36,695 bases of DNA, taken from positions 1-36,695 of the forward strand of contig JBKPOY010000073.1 in the NCBI GenBank assembly GCA_046733295.1, given 5' to 3'. This DNA comes from 13-2-20CM-68-14 sp046733295 (lineage in GTDB: Bacteria > Actinomycetota > Thermoleophilia > Gaiellales > Gaiellaceae). Numbering within the stretch: the stretch's first letter is position 1; every line of letters begins with the position of its first letter. Position numbers and translations under genes: made by a program. The notes beneath the pieces were generated by a model. That model did not search any database, was not told where the DNA came from, and worked only from the letters and a program-made list of their open reading frames with translations. Below, in pieces: positions 17,200 through 25,851 of the stretch.

Positions 17200-17232
17200 G
17201 GGCATGCCCGGGGTCTGACCCCGGACATGCCC
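17200..17232. repeat. Palindromic repeat, copy 1 (core GGGGTCTGACCCC)
   Basis: A 33-nt palindrome is centred on T17216, with 16-nt arms and one mismatch (C17207/A17225). It lies in the 196-bp gap between the twelve-gene operon and the propeller operon. The outer arms read GGGCATG / CATGCCC. It shares its 13-nt core with copy 2, 89 bp away centre to centre. Confidence 0.75.
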
Positions 17233-17289
17233 GCGGACAGGTCGTCGTGTTTCGCGCGAAGTCGCTTTCCAGCCGTTTTGTCCAACCGA

Positions 17290-17320
17290 GGCGTGTCTGG
17301 GGTCTGACCCCAGACACGCC
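17290..17320. repeat. Palindromic repeat, copy 2 (core GGGGTCTGACCCC)
   Basis: A perfect 31-nt palindrome (15-nt arms around T17305) lies 9 bp downstream of the membrane GT2 stop on the minus strand. The outer arms read GGCGTGTCT / AGACACGCC. Arm bases differ from copy 1 but pairing is kept. No T-tract follows on either strand, so it is not a classical intrinsic terminator, although it could stall or protect the transcript end. Confidence 0.8.
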
Positions 17321-17329
17321 CCAAAGGGA

Positions 17330-18454
17330 CTAGCGGGTGCCCTCGGCCTTCTCCCACGTCAGCGAAGCGCCCGAGCGGAGGTAGCGCGCGAGCGACGCGA
17401 GCGTCGCCGTCGTCATCAGCAGGTAGTAGTGCGCGATCCCGGCACCCGGGATCGGGGCGCGGAGGCGGCCCGCCAGCGCCAGCGTCAGCCACGCGCCCTG
17501 GGCAGCGAGGGCCACCCTGTACGGCGGGCCCTCGCCGACGAGAGCGATGTTCGTGCCGAGCAAGACGACGTGAAGGAGCCCGCTCGCGTAGCGCAGGTGC
17601 CGGTGCGAGACGAGCTCGACGGCGTAGAGCGGCGGCACGCCGCGGAGCGTCTTCCCCGAGAGCAGGAACCCCCACGACCACGGAAGCATCCGCACCTTGC
17701 GGCGGAACTCGTCGGCGCTCTCGGGCGTCGGCTTCTCGTGCGCGATCGCCTCGGGCTCGTAGACGGCGCGCCGACCCCGGCTCACCGCCAGCGGCGGGAA
17801 GCTGAGGTCGTGGCCGAACGGGGCCTCGGCGTAGTCGGACCGCCGGATCGCGTAGATCGAGCCGTTTCCGCCTGTGATCGAGCCGAGCCGCGACTCGCTG
17901 TCCCTGAGCCACAGCTCGTAACGCCAGTAGACACCCTCGCGGTTGGCGCCGTCGGCGGCCTGCAGCCGCAGGCGACCGCAGACGTAGGCGACGTCCTCGT
18001 CCGCGAAGTTGCGGACGAGCTTGCGCAGGGCATCCGGCGCCCAGGTCGTGTTCGCGTCGGTGAAGGCGACCACGTCGCTCGCGGTGGCGCTCACGGTCTT
18101 GTTGAGCCCCGGCAGCTTGCCGCCGCGCGACCACCGCATCAGGCGGACGCGCGGCTCGCGGGCCGCCACCTCCTCGACGATGGCGTCCGTCCCGTCGCTC
18201 GACTCGTCCGACGAGACCACGACCTCGACCTTGTCCGCCGGGTAGTCGAGCGCGAGCAGGTTCTCGACGCGCCGCCGGATCACGGTCTCCTCGTTATAGG
18301 CCGGGACGAGGATGGTGACGGTCGGCGTGATCTCGCCCTTCCGCACCCGGCGCGGGCGCAGCCGCGCAGCCGCCGCGGCCGCGGCCGGATAGCCGGCGTG
18401 CGTCCACGCGAGGGCACCGAGGCTGCCCCAGAAGAGCGCCTTCAGGACGAGCAT
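17330..18454 (-). CDS. Processive-type membrane glycosyltransferase family 2
   Basis: This 374-residue protein has an N-terminal membrane helix (LKALFWGSLGALAWTHAGYPA), a cytoplasmic GT-A domain and about three C-terminal helices (SGLLHVVLLGTNIALV, ALAAQGAWLTLALAG, YYLLMTTATLASLARYL). GT2 motifs include TILVPAYNEETVI, VVVSSDESSDGTDAIV, and the donor-binding AFTDANTTW. The layout resembles hyaluronan/poly-GlcNAc synthase-like GT2 enzymes, though the classical Q-x-x-RW motif is not clear (RKVRMLPWSW is nearest). It closes the twelve-gene operon, starting 16 bp after the FemAB-like gene stop. The ATG at 18454 directly precedes the first helix. Confidence 0.83.
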   Translation of the reverse strand: MLVLKALFWGSLGALAWTHAGYPAAAAAAARLRPRRVRKGEITPTVTILVPAYNEETVIRRRVENLLALDYPADKVEVVVSSDESSDGTDAIVEEVAAREPRVRLMRWSRGGKLPGLNKTVSATASDVVAFTDANTTWAPDALRKLVRNFADEDVAYVCGRLRLQAADGANREGVYWRYELWLRDSESRLGSITGGNGSIYAIRRSDYAEAPFGHDLSFPPLAVSRGRRAVYEPEAIAHEKPTPESADEFRRKVRMLPWSWGFLLSGKTLRGVPPLYAVELVSHRHLRYASGLLHVVLLGTNIALVGEGPPYRVALAAQGAWLTLALAGRLRAPIPGAGIAHYYLLMTTATLASLARYLRSGASLTWEKAEGTR

Positions 18455-18470
18455 CCGGCCGGAAGTATCC

Positions 18471-19421
18471 CTACGCCCTCGCCCTGTAGGCGGGAAAGAA
18501 GCCGTCGAGCTCAACCGAGCCGGCAAGCGCGCGGTACGCGTCCTCGTCGTGGATCGCCTTGCCGACCGCGAACTCCCGCGCGCCCCCGGGGTCGAAGCGC
18601 CGCTTGAACTCGTACAGGGAGTCGGCCCGTCCCGCCACCCCGCCGCCGAGGTGCAGCAGCTCGTACCCGCGCTCGCGGCCCCACCTCGCCGCCTCGAACA
18701 GCGCGAGGTTGCTCGCTCCCAGCGACCGGCCGGCCTCGCTGGATGCACCCAGGTGGTAGTGGAGCCACGGCTCCGACGCGAAGCAGAGGACACTCGCCGC
18801 CGCTTCCCCCCGCTGCCGAACGTCCACCAGCACCGTCGGCAATCCGGCCAGGGAGGCCCAGTACTCGCGGGTGAACAGGTAGAAGGAATCGGCGGCGAGC
18901 CGCGTCATCGTCCGCTCGTAGAGCGCGGCGAACTCATCGAGAGCCGGAGCCTCGCGGATGTCGACCTCGAGGTCCGCGCGCTGCGCCTTGCGGATCACCC
19001 GGCGATGGTGCGAATGCAGCCGCTCGAACAGGTCGTCGCCCTGGAGCCGCCACGCGACCGTCTCGCCGAGCACCTCGACGTGCAGCCGTGCGTAGCGATG
19101 GTTCTCGTAGAGCGGATGGAACCGCACGAAGCTCGCCACGACGCCTCGTTCGGCGCACCACTCCGCGTAGGCCGCGTAAAAGCCGGACGCGTCGCCCTCC
19201 GCAGCAGCGACCGGCCCGCCGTAGCCGTACGGCGTGACGACGTCGCGCCGCCCCTCGAACTCGCGCACGATCAGCGGAAAGACCGTCCCCTCCGCATGTA
19301 GGAACACCGCGTCGCCGGGCTCGACCAGGCATGCACTCTCGACGTACTCGCGGGTGAGATAGACGTCGCCGAGACGAAGCCGCGCGAGCAGCGCGTTCCA
19401 GTCCCCCGCTGCGACCTCCAT
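18471..19421 (-). CDS. FemAB/GNAT-fold acyl- or aminoacyl-transferase
   Basis: This 316-residue protein has two GNAT-like halves as in FemAB-type enzymes. The N-terminal half includes PLIVREFEGRRDVVTPYGYGGP. The C-terminal half includes HSHHRRVIRKAQRADLEVDI, then ASVLCFASEPWLHYHLGASSE, ASNLALFEAARWGRERGYELLHLGGG and a closing LYEFKRRFDPGG. FemAB enzymes attach amino acids from aminoacyl-tRNA to amino groups; relatives in polysaccharide loci may acylate amino sugars. It is tightly coupled to the short sugar transferase (TGATG overlap). It could add an amino-acid or acyl group to a 4-amino sugar made here (inference). Confidence 0.82.
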   Translation of the reverse strand: MEVAAGDWNALLARLRLGDVYLTREYVESACLVEPGDAVFLHAEGTVFPLIVREFEGRRDVVTPYGYGGPVAAAEGDASGFYAAYAEWCAERGVVASFVRFHPLYENHRYARLHVEVLGETVAWRLQGDDLFERLHSHHRRVIRKAQRADLEVDIREAPALDEFAALYERTMTRLAADSFYLFTREYWASLAGLPTVLVDVRQRGEAAASVLCFASEPWLHYHLGASSEAGRSLGASNLALFEAARWGRERGYELLHLGGGVAGRADSLYEFKRRFDPGGAREFAVGKAIHDEDAYRALAGSVELDGFFPAYRARA

Positions 19422-20053
19422 CAGTGCTCTTGGCGGGCGCGGGCGCGCTCGATGTTCATCGTGTCCTCGACGGGCTGCTCCTGCGGGCGGAAGAACTGGG
19501 CGAACGTGGCCAGCACGATCCGCGCGTCGAGGCGAAGCGACCAGTTCTCGACGTACCACGCGTCCTGCTCGAACCGCTCCGGCCAGCCGATCTCCTCGCG
19601 GCCGTGGACCTGCGACCAGCCGGTGATCCCGGGCAGTACGGCTAGCCGTCTGCGATCGCTCTCGGAGTAGTGGGCGACCTGGTTGACGAGGTCGGGGCGC
19701 GGGCCGACGACGCTCATCTCCCCCTTGAGCACGTTGAGCAGCTGCGGCAGCTCGTCGAGGCTCGTCCGCCGCAGGAACCGGCCGCTGCGCGTGATCCGCG
19801 GGTCGTCGGGGACGATCCCCCACGGGTCCTCGAGGCCGAGCCGCTTCCCGGCCTCGATGGAGTCGTTGACCATCGTCCGGAACTTCAGCATGCGGAATGG
19901 CCGCCCGTTCCTGCCTGCGCGCTCTTGTGCGATCAGCGCCGGGCGCCCGTCGTCGATCCAGATCCAGATCGCGATCGCGGCGAGCACCGGGCTCAGCAGC
20001 ACGAGCCCGAGCGCGGCCACGACCCGGTCGATGGCGGCCTTCAGCGCCCGCAT
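19421..20053 (-). CDS. Polyprenyl-phosphate sugar-1-phosphate transferase, short form
   Basis: This 210-residue enzyme is a monotopic phosphoglycosyl transferase containing only the membrane reentrant helix (VVAALGLVLLSPVLAAIAIWI) and the catalytic domain. Signature blocks are RPFRMLKFRTMVNDS, TSLDELPQLLNVLKGEMSVVGPRPD, and VLPGITGWSQVHGREE. It should start a lipid-linked oligosaccharide, often with a bacillosamine-like amino sugar in this size class, though the substrate cannot be read here. Its 5' end overlaps the GT4 gene by 13 bp. It is the second initiating transferase of the locus. Confidence 0.92.
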   Translation of the reverse strand: MRALKAAIDRVVAALGLVLLSPVLAAIAIWIWIDDGRPALIAQERAGRNGRPFRMLKFRTMVNDSIEAGKRLGLEDPWGIVPDDPRITRSGRFLRRTSLDELPQLLNVLKGEMSVVGPRPDLVNQVAHYSESDRRRLAVLPGITGWSQVHGREEIGWPERFEQDAWYVENWSLRLDARIVLATFAQFFRPQEQPVEDTMNIERARARQEH

Positions 20054-21132
20054 AGCTGCTCGTACAGCCGCTCGTGCCGCTCCGCGGACGCGTCCCAGGT
20101 GAGCGCCGCCGCGGCCCGCTCCGCCCCGGCGGCCGCGCGCGCGAGCGCTCCCGAACCTTGCAACAGTCTGTTACAAGCTTCTGCGAGCGCGGCCGAGTCC
20201 CCCGGCGGGACGACCTCGCCCGCGCCGAACTCCCGTACCTGCTCTCCGAGCGAGCCCACGTCCGTGACCACGACCGGGCGACGGTACCCGATCGCCGTCG
20301 CCAGGACCCCGGACGAGTCGAGCTCGCGGTACGGCAGGACGACGACGGCGGCACGCGCCATCAGCTCGGACACCTCGCCGTCGGGGACGAAGCCCAGGCG
20401 CCACTCGATCCGTTCCTCGACCCCGAGCTCGCGGGCCAGCGCCCGCACCGGCTCCACGGGATCGAGCGGATCGCCCGCGACGACGAGGTGCCCGGCGGGC
20501 ATCTCCGCCAGGGCGCGCACGAGCACGTCGAGGCCCTTGTAATCGCGGATCAGCCCGAAGAAGAGCAGCGTCTCCCCCTTCGGCGGCCCGACGGCTCGCG
20601 GCGCCTCGAACGCCGGGTGCGGGATCCTCACTGGGTCGTCGACACCGAGCTCGCGCAACCGCTCCACCGCCGCGTGCGAGTGAACGACGACGCCGTCGAA
20701 CAGGCCGATGACCTCGGGCCAGACCGCGAGCGCCCGCTCGCGCCGCGGCACGACGTCGTGCGCGGTGAGCACGGCCGGCCGCCGCAGGCGCCGCACCCAG
20801 CGCCGGTCGAGCTCCGGCCGCGGCAGCCACTGCACGTGAACGACGTCGGGCCCGAGCGCCTTCAGCCGGTTGAGCAGGATCCCGAAGCTCGGCCCGTACT
20901 CGAGCGCGCGCAGCGGCCGCCGCAGCACTGAGCGCGGCGAGCGCCGGAGGGCGCGGCTGCTGAGCGGCATGAAGATCTCCTCGCGCTCGTATTCCTGGGG
21001 CCGCGGCGCCTCCCCGTGGAGAAACGGGGCCGCGAGCAGCATCACCTCGTGGCCGCGCCGAGCGAGGCCCGCCGCGAGCGCGTGGTCGTAGGGCGGCGTA
21101 TAGCTGAGTGGATCGACGAGCGCGATCCGCAT
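20041..21132 (-). CDS. Glycosyltransferase family 4
   Basis: This 363-residue GT-B enzyme has its N-terminal domain starting MRIALVDPLSYTPPYDHALAAGL. The donor domain contains LLFFGLIRDYKGLDVLVRAL, then AAVVVLPYRELDSSGVLATAIGYRRPVVVTD with a diverged E-x7-E motif. It lies between the ATP-grasp gene and the short sugar transferase, overlapping both, so it may add an early sugar to the lipid-linked intermediate. Near residues 321-330 a stretch of AT-rich codons encodes EACNRLLQGS and contains a 15-nt word repeated after the CGNR gene. Confidence 0.88.
   Translation of the reverse strand: MRIALVDPLSYTPPYDHALAAGLARRGHEVMLLAAPFLHGEAPRPQEYEREEIFMPLSSRALRRSPRSVLRRPLRALEYGPSFGILLNRLKALGPDVVHVQWLPRPELDRRWVRRLRRPAVLTAHDVVPRRERALAVWPEVIGLFDGVVVHSHAAVERLRELGVDDPVRIPHPAFEAPRAVGPPKGETLLFFGLIRDYKGLDVLVRALAEMPAGHLVVAGDPLDPVEPVRALARELGVEERIEWRLGFVPDGEVSELMARAAVVVLPYRELDSSGVLATAIGYRRPVVVTDVGSLGEQVREFGAGEVVPPGDSAALAEACNRLLQGSGALARAAAGAERAAAALTWDASAERHERLYEQLCGR
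20160..20174 (-). repeat. GTAACAGACTGTTGC word inside a GT4 gene
   Basis: On the minus (coding) strand the sequence GTAACAGACTGTTGC is identical to 31236-31250. It has an 11-nt palindromic core (AACAG-A-CTGTT). It uses codons rare for these genes (AGA, TTG, CAA, TGT), so it stands out in composition. Flanking similarity extends to CAGAA..CTT upstream and AGG downstream at both sites. Confidence 0.6.
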
Positions 21133-22259
21133 CAGATGCGGGACCGCAGGTACGCGACGCTCGCGAGCGCGGGCAGCGGATCGTCCGCGGCGAACACCGA
21201 GCGCACCTTCTTCCGGCGTACGTAGTGCGAGAGGAATGCGCGCGGCCGCAGCTCGCCGCGACGCGCCATCTGGGCCGAGACCCAGACGTCCTTCGCCATG
21301 TATACCCAGGACACGCCGTCGGGCGCCATGCCGTTCGGCGAGGCGGGCCGGCCCGTCAGGTCGTCGTAGGCGATGCGCGCCAGGTTGTAGCCCCGTGCCA
21401 TCGCCACCCCGGCCCAGATCGGCAGCCGGGTGTTGACCTCGACGAGCTTCAGCTCGCCGTCGCGGGGGTCGCGCACGAGCTCGACGTGCGCGAACCCGCG
21501 GTAGCCGACGTGCCGCAGCAGCCGCAGGCCGTGCTCCTCGACCTCGGGCTCGCGCCGGGCCTCGAAGACCGCGCTCGTGCCGAAGCGGAGCGGACCCTGC
21601 CTGACCTTCCTGCCCGTGACGCTCGCGAGCGGTTCGCCGTTCCGGCCGATGTAGGTGAGCAGCGAGAAGACGGCCTCGTGCGAGTCGGGGATCAACTCCT
21701 GGACGATCGTGTCGAAGCCGTGGTCGTGCGCCCGCCTCCAGGCCGACACCGCGGCGTCGACGTCACGTGCGACCACGGCCTTCTCGCCGAAGGCCAGCGC
21801 GAACTCCTGCCCCTCCGCGGGCTTGACGAGCAGCGGCGGCTGCAACTCGGCGCCGCGAATCGCCTCTTCGTCGCTCGCGAGGATCGTTCCGGGCGCCGGC
21901 ACCCCGGCCGCCGCGCCCTCGGCGGGCAGCCGCTCCTTCCGCCGGAGCCGCCGGACGATGTCCGGGTCGTCGGGAAGCGGCACGTCGGCGAGGGCGCTCA
22001 CCGCATCCCAGTTCCGTAGGACGAAGGCGACGTTCTCGTCGCGCTCGGGGAACAACACCGGCCGCTCGGCCTGGGCGCCGAGCACCTCCAGTACCTCGGC
22101 GTCCGAGCCCACGACCCGGCGGCTCCGCAGATAGCGCGAACGGAGGCCGAACTCGCGCTCGTCGAACGCGACGCCGTGGACGGCGATTCCTTGCCGGCCG
22201 AGAGCGCGGCTGAGGGCGAGCCCCGCATGCAGGAGCCCGAAGGCGACGACCGGCCTCAT
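21132..22259 (-). CDS. ATP-grasp carboxylate-amine ligase-like protein
   Basis: This 375-residue ATP-grasp protein is predicted to join a carboxylate to an amine through an acyl phosphate. The N-terminal pre-ATP-grasp fold is VVAFGLLHAGLALSRALG. Nucleotide-binding and catalytic stretches are PLLVKPAEGQEFALAF, DTIVQELIPDSHEAVFSLL and GELKLVEVNTRLPIWAG with the metal-binding E-x-N. It resembles D-aspartate-ligase-like and other carboxylate-amine ligases encoded in polysaccharide loci. It is coupled to GT4 genes on both sides (TGATG and ATGA overlaps), so its product probably enters the same glycan. Substrates unknown. Confidence 0.85.
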   Translation of the reverse strand: MRPVVAFGLLHAGLALSRALGRQGIAVHGVAFDEREFGLRSRYLRSRRVVGSDAEVLEVLGAQAERPVLFPERDENVAFVLRNWDAVSALADVPLPDDPDIVRRLRRKERLPAEGAAAGVPAPGTILASDEEAIRGAELQPPLLVKPAEGQEFALAFGEKAVVARDVDAAVSAWRRAHDHGFDTIVQELIPDSHEAVFSLLTYIGRNGEPLASVTGRKVRQGPLRFGTSAVFEARREPEVEEHGLRLLRHVGYRGFAHVELVRDPRDGELKLVEVNTRLPIWAGVAMARGYNLARIAYDDLTGRPASPNGMAPDGVSWVYMAKDVWVSAQMARRGELRPRAFLSHYVRRKKVRSVFAADDPLPALASVAYLRSRI

Positions 22260-23275
22260 GCGAGCGCGTCCTCGTACGCCTGAACGGTCAGGTCGGTGAC
22301 GCGCTCCCAGCCGAAGTACTCGCGCGCTCGCTCGCGGGCGTTCGCGCCGAGCCGCTCGCGCAGGACGCGGTCGTCGAGCAGGCGGCGCAGCGCCTCCCGC
22401 AGCGCGGGGACGTCGCGCGGCGGCACGAGCAGCCCCGTCTCCTCGTGGACGACGAGATCGAGCAGGCCGCCGACGGCGCCTGCCACCACCGCGCGGCCGT
22501 GCGCCATCGCCTCGGCGCAGACGACGCCGAACCCCTCGCGATGCGAAGGCACCGCGACGACCGCGGCGCGGTCGTACAGTGGCCCGAGCTCGTCGTGCGG
22601 CACGAAGCCGCGCGCCTGGGGAACCCTGTCGCGGAGCGGACCGTCGCCCACGATCGTCAGCTTCATCCCGCTGTCGGCCGCCGCGAGCAGGTCGAGGATC
22701 CCCTTCTCGGCCGAGAGCCGGCCGGCGTAGAGCACCTCGGGCGGCTCCGCCTCCTCGCCGACCTGCGCCGGCACGTCGACGCCGCTCGGGATCACCCGTA
22801 CCTCCTTCGCGCCCAGCTCACGGGCGGTATCGGCGAGCGCGTTCGAGGCGCAGATCGTCAGCCTGGCCTTCCGGAGCACGGGCCGCGCCAGCCACGGTGC
22901 GCGCTTCGCCAGCTCGACGTCCGTCCCCCAGACCTGGACGACGTACGGCTTCCGGAGCGTCGCGGCCACGGCCCCGGAGGGGAGCCAGTGCGCGTGGACG
23001 ACGTCAGCGTCACGGGCGACTCGACCGGCCGCACGGCGGAATCCGCCGAGCATCAGCGGCAGGAGCAGGGTGCGAAGCGGCCGGCGCTTCAGGTTCCCGA
23101 CGATCCCCGAGCCGTAGGCGATCCCGTAGTGGCGGAAGCTCGCAGGCGAGGCGACCTCGACCTCGACTCCACGGCCGCGCAGGCGCTCGACCGCGTCCGC
23201 GACGAAGTTTCCGGCGGGGTCGCCGGGCCGGCGCGGGTACGACGTCGTCAGGACCGCGACCTTCAAAGCGATCAC
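22256..23275 (-). CDS. Glycosyltransferase family 4
   Basis: This 339-residue retaining GT-B enzyme contains VAVLTTSYPRRPGDPAGNFV at the N-terminus, ADVVHAHWLPSGAVA, VLYAGRLSAEKGILDLLAA at the linker and the E-x7-E motif in PSHREGFGVVCAEAMAHG. The GTG at 23275 overlaps the Wzy-like stop (GTGA); a TTG three codons later is an alternative. A longer frame upstream runs antisense into the Wzy-like gene and is not credible. It acts in the cytoplasm; donor unknown. Confidence 0.88.
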   Translation of the reverse strand: MIALKVAVLTTSYPRRPGDPAGNFVADAVERLRGRGVEVEVASPASFRHYGIAYGSGIVGNLKRRPLRTLLLPLMLGGFRRAAGRVARDADVVHAHWLPSGAVAATLRKPYVVQVWGTDVELAKRAPWLARPVLRKARLTICASNALADTARELGAKEVRVIPSGVDVPAQVGEEAEPPEVLYAGRLSAEKGILDLLAAADSGMKLTIVGDGPLRDRVPQARGFVPHDELGPLYDRAAVVAVPSHREGFGVVCAEAMAHGRAVVAGAVGGLLDLVVHEETGLLVPPRDVPALREALRRLLDDRVLRERLGANARERAREYFGWERVTDLTVQAYEDALA

Positions 23276-24600
23276 GCGAGAGCAGGCAGCCGGCGCCCGA
23301 ACACGACCGGCACCGCGAGCACGAGCAAGGCGAGCGCGTAGAAGTAGAAGAACGTCATCGTCAGGTAGAAGGCGTTGGCGGCCATCGTCCCCACGAGCGC
23401 GGCTGTCAGCCCCCACGCGAGCGGGCGCACCCGCGCCGCGAGGGGATCCCGCGCCGCCGCGAGAGCGCGGCCGACCGCTCTCGCGTCACGGAGCCGGCGG
23501 AAGAGGTACCAGATGAACGCGGCGAAGAGAAGGGTTCCGACCACGCCGGTCTCGACCAGCAGCGCGACGTAGAACGAGTGCGGCCCCCAGTTCGTCTTGC
23601 CGGTGACGAACTCGTAGTAGACCGAGAAGTTGTTGAACCCGAGCCCGAAGAGGGGGTGGGAGTGGAGCACCTGCGGGACGAAGTCGTAGATCTGGAAGTG
23701 GGTCGTCGTCGAGCGGCCGCCCCGCTGGAGCCGTGACGCGATCACGGTGTGGAAGAAGTGCGGCCGCCGCTGGATCTGCCAGGCGACCACCAGGCCGACG
23801 AGCGCCAGCGGGCCCAGCATCGCCCGTGAGATCAGCAGCCGGCGGTAGGGGATCAGGAGCACGAGGAATCCCACGGCGAGGCCGAGCAGGCCGCTGCGCG
23901 AGAGCGTCGCGAGCTCGACTGCGAGGAGCGCCGCGATCACGACCGCGAGCGGCACCCGCAGCGGGTGCCTGCGCTCCAGGCGCAGGTAGATCGGGCCGAG
24001 CACCAGCAGCGGGACGACGAGCGCGATCCCGAGGTGGTTCGGGTCAGGCGTCAACCCGTTGATCCGGTAGACGTTCGAGCCCGCGACCGCGCCGTAGACG
24101 TTGATCTGGCTGGAGTGGCCGGTGATCGGCTCGATCACGCTTGCGTCGAGGTTGTGGCCCGCCTGGGCGGCGGCCAGCTGGAGGACGCCGTACAGGGCGT
24201 TTACCCCGACCCCTGCGCAGAACCAGCCGAGCAGCCGCCAGTAGACGCGCTCGCTCGAGCGCGCGAGGTAGTCGATCGCGGCGACGAGGAAGGCGAAGTG
24301 GAGGAAGAACTTGCCCAGGCCCTTGCCGAACTGCGTCAACCCTTGTGTGGTCTCGAGGTTGTAGAAGCCGATCAGGTAGACGAGCAGGAAGAGGCCGAAG
24401 AACGCGACCACGATGCCCGCCGTCCGGGGAATCGAGCCGTCGCGCCGAGGCAGGCGCCGCATCAGGTACGTGATCACGAAGAGCAGCGAGAGGACCTCGG
24501 AGAGGCTGATCTTCCCGGCCACGTTCCAGTAGAGCTGCTCGAAGCTCATCGTGAAAGCGGCCGCGAGGAGGAGGAAGTCGGTGACGCGGCGGGACGGCAT
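23272..24600 (-). CDS. Wzy-like O-antigen polymerase/ligase family membrane protein
   Basis: This 442-residue polytopic protein has about ten to twelve predicted helices and a large extracytoplasmic loop with GLTPDPNHLGIALVVPLL before the later helices and LGFNNFSVYYEFVTG, then WGPHSFYVALLVETGVVGT. This pattern is the Wzy/WaaL (O-antigen ligase) family signature, including the loop histidine. It probably polymerises repeat units or transfers the glycan at the outer face of the membrane. The ATG directly abuts the upstream TAA with no gap. It may work with the Wzz-like protein encoded in the neighbouring operon. Confidence 0.87.
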   Translation of the reverse strand: MPSRRVTDFLLLAAAFTMSFEQLYWNVAGKISLSEVLSLLFVITYLMRRLPRRDGSIPRTAGIVVAFFGLFLLVYLIGFYNLETTQGLTQFGKGLGKFFLHFAFLVAAIDYLARSSERVYWRLLGWFCAGVGVNALYGVLQLAAAQAGHNLDASVIEPITGHSSQINVYGAVAGSNVYRINGLTPDPNHLGIALVVPLLVLGPIYLRLERRHPLRVPLAVVIAALLAVELATLSRSGLLGLAVGFLVLLIPYRRLLISRAMLGPLALVGLVVAWQIQRRPHFFHTVIASRLQRGGRSTTTHFQIYDFVPQVLHSHPLFGLGFNNFSVYYEFVTGKTNWGPHSFYVALLVETGVVGTLLFAAFIWYLFRRLRDARAVGRALAAARDPLAARVRPLAWGLTAALVGTMAANAFYLTMTFFYFYALALLVLAVPVVFGRRLPALA

Positions 24601-25851
24601 TTACGTCACATCCTGGAGCAGCTCGGAGAGCTCCTCCACACGCCTGCGGCGCGAGATCCGCTCGCGCAGGGCGGGGTCGAGCGGCGTACCGTCGAGGTGG
24701 CCGGCCCGCCAGCGCGCCTCGAGCCCGAGGAGCGCCTCCCGGATCCCGGCCACGTCGTCGGGCGGCACAACGATGCCGGCGCCCGACTCGCGCACGAGCC
24801 GCGCGGCCGCGCCGTCGGGCGGCACCGCCGCGATGATCGGCCGCTCGGCCGCGAGGTACTCGAAGATCTTCCCGGGCAGGACCGGCGAACCCCGCTCGCC
24901 TGCCTGCGGCAGCAACAGGAGCAATGCCTCCGAGTCCCGCTGGTATGCGAGCGAGCGGCGCCTCGACCCGAACGGCAGCAGCTCGAGGCGATCGCCGAGG
25001 CCGAGCGTCTCCGCCCAGTCGCGGTCACGTGCCGTAAGCTCACCGACGAAGCGCGCGGTGACCGTCTCCAGCTTCGACTCGACCAGCGCCGTCAGGAACG
25101 GGCGCGGGTTCCGTTTGCCGAAGAAGCTGCCCGTGTGGGTGATCCGAAACCGGTCGCCCGGCGTGTACTCGAGGCCCTGGAAGTCGTCGTAGTCGGCACC
25201 GTTCGGGATCACCGTCACGGAGGCCTTCGGCTCGTATTCGCGAATCTCGTCCGCGATCCCGTCCCAGGCGGTCACGATCGCGTCGGCCTGCGACGCGACG
25301 ACCCGCGCCACGAGCTTCTGCACGCTCTCCTTCATGCGCGCCGGCAGCCGCTCGACCGGGTTGTCGGCGTCCGCGATCAGCGGGTCGCGCAGGTCCGCCA
25401 CCCACTTGACTCCGGTCGCGCGCTTGACCGCGGCGCCCATCAGGTTCAGGGAGTTCGGCGGTGACGTCGTCAGGACGGCGTCGATGCCCTCTCGCCTGAT
25501 GATCCGGATCGCGGCGGGAATCGCATTCGGCGCCCAGGTGACGGACTTGTCGGGGACGAGGGCGCGCCGGAAGAGCGCGCCGGCCTGGTAGCGGAGGCGA
25601 TCGGCGCCTTCGAGCTTGTAGAGGTCCTCGGAGGGGATCCGCCCGCGGGGACCGTGGAACGGCGCCCGGTGCACCCAGGCCTGCGTGGGCGGCGTGGCCT
25701 CGTCGTCGCGGTGCACCCATTTCGGATCGTCGGGGGCTAGCACGTGTGTTTCGATCCCAAAGCTCGGCAGGTGCGTGGCGAACTTCAACGGCCGCTGGAC
25801 GCCGCCGCCGCCGGCCGGCGGGAAATACATGGTCAGGAGCAGGACTTTCAT
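24601..25851 (-). CDS. Glycosyltransferase family 4 (WcaI/WbuB-like)
   Basis: This 416-residue GT-B enzyme opens with VLLLTMYFPPAGGGGVQRPLKFA, has the long insert and VLTTSPPNSLNLMGAAVKR seen in WbuB/WcaI-like proteins, then VTVIPNGADYDDFQGLE, RITHTGSFFGKRNPRPFL and VLPGKIFEYLAAERPIIAAVP in the donor-binding half. Such enzymes often transfer amino-deoxy sugars in O-antigen synthesis, but the donor here is not determined. It overlaps the GT-C-like gene stop (ATGA) and abuts the Wzy-like gene. Confidence 0.87.
   Translation of the reverse strand: MKVLLLTMYFPPAGGGGVQRPLKFATHLPSFGIETHVLAPDDPKWVHRDDEATPPTQAWVHRAPFHGPRGRIPSEDLYKLEGADRLRYQAGALFRRALVPDKSVTWAPNAIPAAIRIIRREGIDAVLTTSPPNSLNLMGAAVKRATGVKWVADLRDPLIADADNPVERLPARMKESVQKLVARVVASQADAIVTAWDGIADEIREYEPKASVTVIPNGADYDDFQGLEYTPGDRFRITHTGSFFGKRNPRPFLTALVESKLETVTARFVGELTARDRDWAETLGLGDRLELLPFGSRRRSLAYQRDSEALLLLLPQAGERGSPVLPGKIFEYLAAERPIIAAVPPDGAAARLVRESGAGIVVPPDDVAGIREALLGLEARWRAGHLDGTPLDPALRERISRRRRVEELSELLQDVT

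Noticed and set aside
17290..17320. Palindrome as a classical intrinsic terminator of the twelve-gene operon
   Set aside because: The stem is strong and well placed but no T-rich tract follows on the minus strand, and a sister copy lies nearby, so a repeat or binding site fits better.
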